From positions 60,828,222-60,892,221 of the forward strand of contig NC_030677.2 of assembly GCF_000004195.4 (NCBI RefSeq): 64,000 bases of DNA, read 5' to 3'. Below the pieces are notes generated by a model. It made no database searches. It had not been told where the DNA came from and worked only from the letters and a program-made list of their open reading frames with translations. The stretch comes from Xenopus tropicalis. Lineage: Eukaryota > Chordata > Amphibia > Anura > Pipidae. This document shows, piece after piece, positions 57,551 to 64,000 of the stretch; the stretch's first letter is position 1; every line of letters begins with the position of its first letter. The position numbers and the translations under genes were made by a program.

Positions 57551-57637
57551 ATGAAAGCTTTCAATAACAAAAATTGGCATTGTGTGCTCAGCACTAACCC
57601 CATTTCTTTACTCTGTACCAAATATAATAAAAAATAG

Positions 57638-58066
57638 TAGGGGTAATTTATGACCACAAATGCAGTTTGCATCAAAATGCGCTTCTAGCACTCACAAATA
57701 GTTGTGCTTGGTGGCACTTGGTCCTTTTAGCTGCCCATTCCAAATCCAGAGCAGTTGCTGCAGAGTAACACAGGGCGCTCAGGGAACCCTGGAGATGCTG
57801 CCTGATCCAGAGGTGTTGGTAGCTTCAGAGTTTCCTGAGCGCCCTGTGTCAGTGGGTGCAGCAAACTTGCACCTAGAAAATAGAGCACATACATCACTCA
57901 AATGCTGAACACCAGAAATGGTGACAGCCGAACTCTGGCGCAATTGCGTCCAAGTTGCAACTTGCAATATGCAACTAGAATGGAATTCTGGGGAAAAGCT
58001 GCATTATGGGCATAAACATGGCAATGGCACTTTAATCACTACACTCGTGGCCATAAATGGCCCCTA
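57638..58066. mobile_element. MITE (TAGGGG...CCCCTA) with internal palindrome
   Basis: taggggtaatttatgaccac at the left is inverted as gtggccataaatggccccta at the right. Inside, acacagggcgctcagggaa (57769-57787) pairs with tttcctgagcgccctgtgt (57830-57848). 429 bp. Superfamily not assigned. Confidence 0.8.
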
Positions 58067-58367
58067 ATGTATATACATATCTTTGCTTTGCATTTATAGA
58101 AGATTTTTCTTTAGCTTGCAGATTCTGCCTTATCCATAGAAGCTATTTTTACCATTCTTTGTCAAAATCCTCTTTAATCTACTCTCAGAACCCCACTGTA
58201 AATATTAAATTGATAACAGTATAACCTAATAAAAAGCTACTATATATACAGAGTTGGCCACCTTTCGTTTATTTGGGTTGATTTCTTAAATAACTGGAAT
58301 ATTAGTAAGTGTGCTTTCTCTTTACTACATTTTGGAAGGCCTATGGAAATTTCCTATCAGTACAGAG

Positions 58368-58674
58368 CAGTGTTCCCCAACCAGTGGCTCAGGGGCAACA
58401 TGTTGCTCATCACCCCTTGGATGTTGCTCTCAGTGCCCCCAAACCAGGGAGTTATTTTTGAATTCCTGACTTGGTGGCAAGTTTTGGTTGAATAAAAACA
58501 AGATTTCCTACCAAATAAAGCCTCCTGTAAGCTGATAGTGTGCATAGAGGCTGCCTAATAGCCAATCTTAGCCCTTATTTGGCACCTTCATGAACTTTTA
58601 TGGTGCTTGTGTTGCTCCCCAAGTCTTCTTACATTTGACTGTGGCTCACGAGTAAGAAAGTTTGGAGACCCCTG
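58368..58674 (+). mobile_element. hAT-type MITE, 'CAGGGATCCCCAACC' family
   Basis: Starts cagtgttccccaacc and ends gtttggagacccctg. Flanking 8-mers GTACAGAG and GGATAGAG agree at 6 of 8, a worn duplication. 307 bp, the same length as 35738-36044. Confidence 0.9.
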
Positions 58675-58679
58675 GGATA

Positions 58680-58862
58680 GAGGATTCTCTGTCCAGAAGG
58701 ATCACATTGTAAGCTCTTTTGGGTGGGGCCATTTTCACCCCTTGTATTTGTTGTTATAAAAATAATGCTGTACGTTCAATATATAAACCCATTTTTCGTA
58801 CAGCGATGCGGCATGTATTAGTGCTTTATAAATACATGTTAATAATCATAATAATAATAGAA
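58680..58862 (+). mobile_element. L2-type LINE 3' end
   Basis: cattgtaagctcttttgggt, then cgtacagcgatgcggcatgt and gctttataaatacatgttaa with an (ATA)n-like tail. This is the conserved 3' end of L2-type LINEs. No coding part is present. Confidence 0.85.
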
Positions 58863-59980
58863 TGATCTTTTACAACAACACTTGAATAGTCATATTGTGC
58901 TCATATGGTTCAACAGTATGGTAGAAGCCGTCCAAATTGAGAACATTCCAAACACAAACACAAAAATGTGCCAAAATACTGTGTTGCCCTATAAACAAAT
59001 GTTATAGTTAAGGGAGAGGCCAGCAAAGCAATATGGATTGCACTTTCTAAAAAGGCTTTCCTATGGTGAAAGTAAATTCTTGCCACCCAAGGCTGAAAGG
59101 AAGTGATGCAGATGGAATATATGTAAAAATGTACTGTACCTTTAACTTGAATATAAAAAAAAGTCTGGGAAACAGTTTTTATTTTCTTGACTGATCCTTT
59201 ATATAAAACTCCCAGTTCCTTTATAGAATTGAAGTGTGTGTAGGGTGGAAAAGAGCTGTGGCTGCAACTGAAGCTGCCACAAGCCAACAAGCAATCATCT
59301 GACTATTAAGTGTGAAATCCATGATAAGCGCTGAGAATCTTGTTCGCCTTCTTCGGAGCACAGCCAGCAGGGGTGGGTGAAGAGGGGAATGGAAAGACGA
59401 TGGGAGGAAAAACACACTCCAGAAGACATCCACACACATCTCACACGTTTGCAGAATCTGTTATAAATATATATCTGTTATAGTATTTTAATCAACAAAA
59501 AAATCAGGAAAATGTCCTTTTTTGGTAGCTGCTTTCTATGATAATTGCTGGATAAGTTTACTTGAAAATATGATAACACCTTTGGGTGCCATTTCATATC
59601 AGTCATACACAAGAAGAGTAACAAAAGCCATTCTTGGGCACCCTTATAGGATAATGACACATGTAATGGTTTGTTACCTGCAGGAGATCACCTCTCTGAC
59701 TGAAAATACCTTAATCCTAAAGAATGGGGACTGCCACATGTGAAACACTTTACATGGAGCAATTGAACTTAATCACAAGAAAATTCAGAGGCATAAGTTG
59801 TTAAATAATTCTGTTCCACCTTGGAGATATTAATCTCCATGTAACATAAATTGTTTTATGTGTGGTGCCTTTGTTAAAAAAAAAAAATCACAATTTATTT
59901 TTTACAATAAACTGCTAAAGAAGATTGAAATGATTGCAATCGCCACTACTACATCCCTCTTTCTTATGTTGGAATAAGAA
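58863..59980. other. Gene-free stretch
   Basis: A 126-codon minus-strand frame (58910-59290) has no recognisable domain. No repeat with ends. Confidence 0.4.
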
Positions 59981-59983
59981 TAA

Positions 59984-60269
59984 GGCCACATACTTATAAA
60001 CACAGGCAAAGAATCAATCCATACGCTTGAATAAGCGCTCTTCTGTGTCTGCTTCTGGAGCCACTGTGTCAACCCGAGTGCAGGCATATAAAGTGGATTT
60101 TTTTGTGCCAAATGCATACTCAGAGTCAAAAACAGCTCCATGTACCTGCTTCCAGGCTGGTGCAGTTGTTCTGGACACAGACACAAAAAAGTGCTGATTT
60201 GAGTGTAGGGGCGAATTCTTGGCCTGTGTCTATCCACATGCCAAGAATCTGCCACATGTAGCATAAGCC
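59984..60269. mobile_element. Harbinger-like MITE with TAA duplication
   Basis: Starts ggccacatacttataaac and ends ccacatgtagcataagcc. TAA is directly repeated at 59981-59983 and 60270-60272. Inner caggcaaagaatcaatcc and gcgaattcttggcctgtg pair in part. The 120-codon minus-strand frame is a by-product. Confidence 0.75.
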
Positions 60270-60272
60270 TAA

Positions 60273-60550
60273 CAGTTGAAAGATTGGTAGTGTGTTCTGT
60301 ATACTGAGCCCCTCCCTTACCTTAATTGTTGCCTTGTTTCATAATGGCTTTTCAGAACCAAGGTGGTCAGGTCAGTTACCCCTAATAACATTAAAAGTCT
60401 AAAACAGAAACACAGGAGAAAATTTGTAAAAAAAAAAAAATATGCATGTAACTATATTCTGTTAGGTTTCAGGGGAAATGGAATTGCCAGTCTGGAAAAT
60501 CTCTCGTGACTCGAAAGTGAAAAATGGGCCTTGCAATTGAACTATAACTG
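60273..60550. other. Gene-free stretch
   Basis: Poly(A) run of 13 near 60428-60440. Nothing else. Confidence 0.4.
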
Positions 60551-60891
60551 AAGCATGGGATCTATTATATTATCTGGAATGCTTGGGACCTGGGGGTTTC
60601 CAGATAAGGGGTCTTTCCTTAATTTGGATCTCTATACCTACTCTATATCTACTAAAACACAATTTAAACATTAAGGAAACCCCAAAAGATTGTTTTGCTT
60701 CTAATAAGGATTCGCTATATCTTAGTTGGGATCAGGTAAAGGTACTGTGTTATTATCACAGAGAAAAGGGAAATTGTTTTTTAAAAAATATAAATTATTT
60801 GCTTAAAATGGGCTCTTTGGAAGATGAGCTTCCTGTAACTTGGAGGTTTCTGGGTAGCACTTTTCCAGATAAGGGATCCATCCCATACCTG
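60551..60891 (-). mobile_element. 'CAGGTATAGGACC' family copy, inverted
   Basis: gcatgggatctattatatta, ggaatgcttgggacctgg and, at the right, aagggatccatcccatacctg. Collinear with the reverse complement of 41100-41427. A 113-codon frame runs through it but is not a gene. Confidence 0.85.
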
Positions 60892-62200
60892 TGCTGTAGA
60901 GATGATACCATAATTTTAGAGTAGAGTAATGCGATTAATTTATACCACTTTGACAAGTTAGAAGGATTAGTTATAAAGTCATTATGCCAAAATGCTTTAT
61001 CCTCCTCTAGGAAAGAATGTGTTTAGCCTGTTTTTATGGTAAGAACAAATTTCATCAGAAATATTGTGGGGTCTGTATTTGTGGGAATACTACATATAAA
61101 GGTAATATTCTTATTGCAAAGCAGTGTGTTACACTGATCTCATCTCTGGAAGGTATAACTAGAGATATTGGTGTAGAAAGGTATAACCCTAATGTTTGTG
61201 TGTGCAGATACAGTATTCTTATTTGCCTAAATCAGTTTGGTCATTAAAAAAAACAGTTTTTTTGCCTGTCCTGAGGGAGTTGACATTTTTTTGCTGCACA
61301 GTTTAAACAGAAACAATTCCTGTCCAATCCCACAAGCAAACATCATTTTACGAGCAATTAAATCACTAAGTGGTGTGTAAGGGTAACAGTTATTCAAATC
61401 ATTTTGGAGCTTGGAGTGCTAGCAATTGGCTAGTAGCAAGCTACCCATCCAGGTAGTGTTCCTCAGTGCTAGAATGCTAAACACAGGCCCTGGGGTAATT
61501 GTGATTCTGCCTGATATTAATTGGACTTATTCAATGTTCACTTCACATTCCTGTTTCTTACAGGAAATTGTCATTTTAACCTTAAGGCCACATAGCTACG
61601 GGGGTTTTAACTTGTCTTTGCTGCTTTGCTGTGTGGTGGATTTTCATGCTTTCCTCTGGATGGCATCAACATTTTGAAAGTGTATATATACATATAGCAT
61701 TTCTTTCTGCATGCATTTTCTCTCAAGGAAAATAAACCTTGTTTTGTTCACTGCTGGCCCTTTGTGCCACATAAATCTGGGTCAGAGAAATATCCCAGGG
61801 CCGGTGTTCTGCTGTGAATATCAAGACTTGGTTCTCAGCCCCCAGTGCTTGCTATAGTAAAGCCGCTTCACAAGGACTGCCCCTTAAGTCTCAATAATCG
61901 AGGCTGTGTATCCAAGCACACATGGGTCATGGAGCTCTCCCACTGTCCGTCCTGTATTTTTTACAGGGCTCATATGTTTTTACATATCTATCAAAAGATG
62001 TTATTCTAATTATTTAAGGCCTTTCCTTATGAAATATGCCATATCTCTCTAAAATGATACCATGGTTTTAAGTAGTTCTTTTATAGATGATAACTATTCT
62101 AGTTATAGTAATATATTCCCACCTTTCCCAGTTTAATCTACTTCTATTTGATGCTTCTTTTAATGTTTTTTTAGGAGAATTTGCTTTGATTGCCCTCAGG
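60892..62200. other. Gene-free stretch
   Basis: No recognised repeat or exon; frames of 76 and 83 codons without motifs. Confidence 0.4.
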
Positions 62201-62204
62201 AGTT

Positions 62205-62790
62205 TCTCAACTTGCCTCAAGCAGCAGTGCCTCTCAAGATACCAGTGGCAGCAGAAAGCTACTCCTGGTGACATTAAGAGCTGCAATTTAGTTGTATAAA
62301 GTGGAATGCTGTCTTTTCTACTGCACTAGTGATGCGGCCCCCCTTGTCTGTGAGGAGTGCAAAGAAGGTTAAGGGTGAGGGTTGGAAGCGACTCAGGCCA
62401 CCTCAGGGCAGCAGTGAGAGCACAATTGCCACTGGTTGCCATCAAAATCATTGAATTCTACTTAGTACCAAGCTCAGTACTGAATATGGTGAGCCATTCA
62501 TTCCAAAACTATATTATGATTAGAGCTCTTAACTTGGTGGAGTATAACTAGTACAAATAGGGCAGACTGAAGCCCATGGAACATGGCTTATTTGGTCACC
62601 TTGCTCTTCCCACGTTAAACAGCCAGCGGCGATTCTAACCCATCATTCCCCCTTACCCCAGCACTTTTCTGCACCAAAAAGGGCTCTTTCCGCTGCTATC
62701 TGCACCAGAAGAGCTGAATTTCCAGTTTAATAACCAGAAATTGGACGGTTAGTTACCAGGAATGGGAATTCCGCTTGAGGCAAGGTTCTC
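62205..62790. mobile_element. Dispersed element with inverted 'CTTGCCTCAAGC' ends
   Basis: tctcaacttgcctcaagcag at the left is inverted as ccgcttgaggcaaggttctc at the right. The interior shares agctactcctggtg and gcactagtgatgcg with 51062-51215. 586 bp, no coding, superfamily not assigned. Confidence 0.72.
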
Positions 62791-64000
62791 ACAGCCCTAT
62801 AAGATTCTGTTTTCTTTAATTTCTTACCCAGATGGTCAGATGCAGCCGTAGGACCAACTAGTAGAATTATCTACAATCTGCTGGAAGTCTTTCATGGCAG
62901 CAGCATGGACATTCCTGTTGGAAATTGGTGTATCATTGGCGCAGGGAATAAAGAGGCCCCTTTTATAAATGTTTTCAAGAAATATCTGTTTTAGGTTGTA
63001 GACATGGAGCAAGAAAAAACTAGGCTTAATGATTTATTACTGATTACCCCAGAGGCAAATTTTTAGTAAGTATGGGTGAAGGATATAATATTTTGAAGTG
63101 AAAACTTAGAGTTACATAAAGAAACGAAGGGCTGTAATTGTTTTAAGATGAATAAGAAAGATAATAGGGCTTGGCTGCACCCTAAGGTTTTGTCTGTACG
63201 TTACTAAACCCTGCACCAATAATGTGTAACTCTGCAGGTAGTAAGCACAGGACTCCTGGTGCCGGAGCTTTGCCAGCCTGGCGTGTGAGAACAGACACAA
63301 CTGGCGACTGGCACAAGGGTATTTGCTATCCTGTGCAATTAATTATAATAGTGCACTTTGTTGTTGTATTACCTTTAAATTCATGAAACGGTTAGAGGCT
63401 TCTGAAATGTCTTATTTACTGGAGGGGATTTCATCTATATCTAGATGATTTATTTCTATAGTGACGTCATGTATTTACATTGTATGTAGTAGAGTGATCA
63501 AGGCTACCCTTTCTGCATGTGTGATCATTATTTTACAAGGGTTAACTGTTAGGATGCCTTGCCATGCATTGTGGGTGGTTCTGGCAGTGAATAGGTTATC
63601 GAAGGCTACTGAAGACAGATCATGATAGGCAAATCCTGTTGCCATAACAACAGCACCTTGGCTTAATCTCTTAGGAGAAATGAATTGCTGCTGGTGGTGT
63701 AGCACATTACAGCTCCTCCAGGCTTATGAAAGCCACATGTTCCCTCTTGGTGTTTATGTAAAACTGCTGGATGTGTGAGAACAGTCCTTTATTTCCCCTC
63801 CTTTCAATAATGATTTATTAATGATTTTGGAAGGGTTTATGTAACGGTGTTCTCTGTTTTGGATACCGTTTTGTGGCCGCATAGTACCAAAAATTGAAGA
63901 AATGTTATATAACATCTAGCAGCACTTTATTAAATTTATTTTAAATGTGTTCTGCCCAAGTCCCAAACCGTATTCCATACAGAATCATTTCACCAGTACT
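62791..64000. other. Gene-free stretch to the window end
   Basis: Unique sequence; nothing recognised. Confidence 0.4.

Noticed and set aside
60583..60924. 113-codon open frame
   Set aside because: It runs through an inverted hAT-like MITE and past its end; repeat-derived.
1..64000. CRISPR array, operon, prophage or other prokaryotic system
   Set aside because: No dense coding, no ribosome-binding sites and no regularly spaced repeats; all mobile elements are vertebrate types.

Overview
The window is non-coding DNA from a vertebrate, almost certainly a pipid frog (Xenopus type). It contains no recognisable multi-exon host gene, no rRNA or tRNA gene, and nothing prokaryotic. The frog assignment rests on the repeats: short TTAA-flanked elements ending in TTAAAGG (Kolobok/T2 type), several hAT-type miniature elements, palindromic elements edged by TAA (PIF/Harbinger-like), a CR1 LINE and an L2-type 3' tail. 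I cannot separate X. tropicalis from X. laevis by eye. The sequence reads like a large intron or an intergenic desert.

Layout. 1-561 is a T2-type element starting exactly at the window edge. 562-6040 is mostly unique, with a long (TA)n run at 4871. 6.0-6.6 kb holds miniature-element relics. 7.37-8.58 kb is a 5'-truncated CR1 LINE whose reverse transcriptase reading frame is still open; it is the only convincing protein-coding stretch. 9.08-9.58 kb is a 250-bp tandem duplication. 11-20 kb holds T2, GATA, CR1 and Harbinger-like pieces, with a dense cluster at 18.39-19.74 kb where two T2 elements share one TTAA and are followed by a 295-bp palindrome. 24.48-24.82 kb is a second large palindrome. 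26.57-27.36 kb is a 791-bp hAT-type element with a perfect 8-bp target duplication. 30.2-31.0 kb is a compound fold-back. 32.6-39.5 kb carries five copies of one hAT family, two of them in nested arrangements. 41.1-48.8 kb alternates hAT-like, Harbinger-like and T2 elements, including a Harbinger-like element inside a T2. 51.3-52.3 kb is a degraded CR1 split by a miniature element. 56.5-62.8 kb holds further miniature elements and an L2 tail.

Between the repeats are islands free of recognised repeats (about 9.7-10.2, 13.96-14.26, 21.74-21.97, 22.69-23.33, 36.1-36.5 and 57.2-57.5 kb). Several carry homeodomain, NK2 or nuclear-receptor-like core sites, so they are candidates for conserved regulatory DNA. 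That is inference from motif content; no alignment was possible.

The nesting gives relative ages. hAT copies with intact 8-bp duplications sit inside older Harbinger-like elements, a Harbinger-like element sits inside a T2, and a miniature element sits inside a decayed CR1. Apart from the CR1 frame, the many 60-130-codon open frames look like chance or repeat-derived frames, and I have not annotated them as genes.
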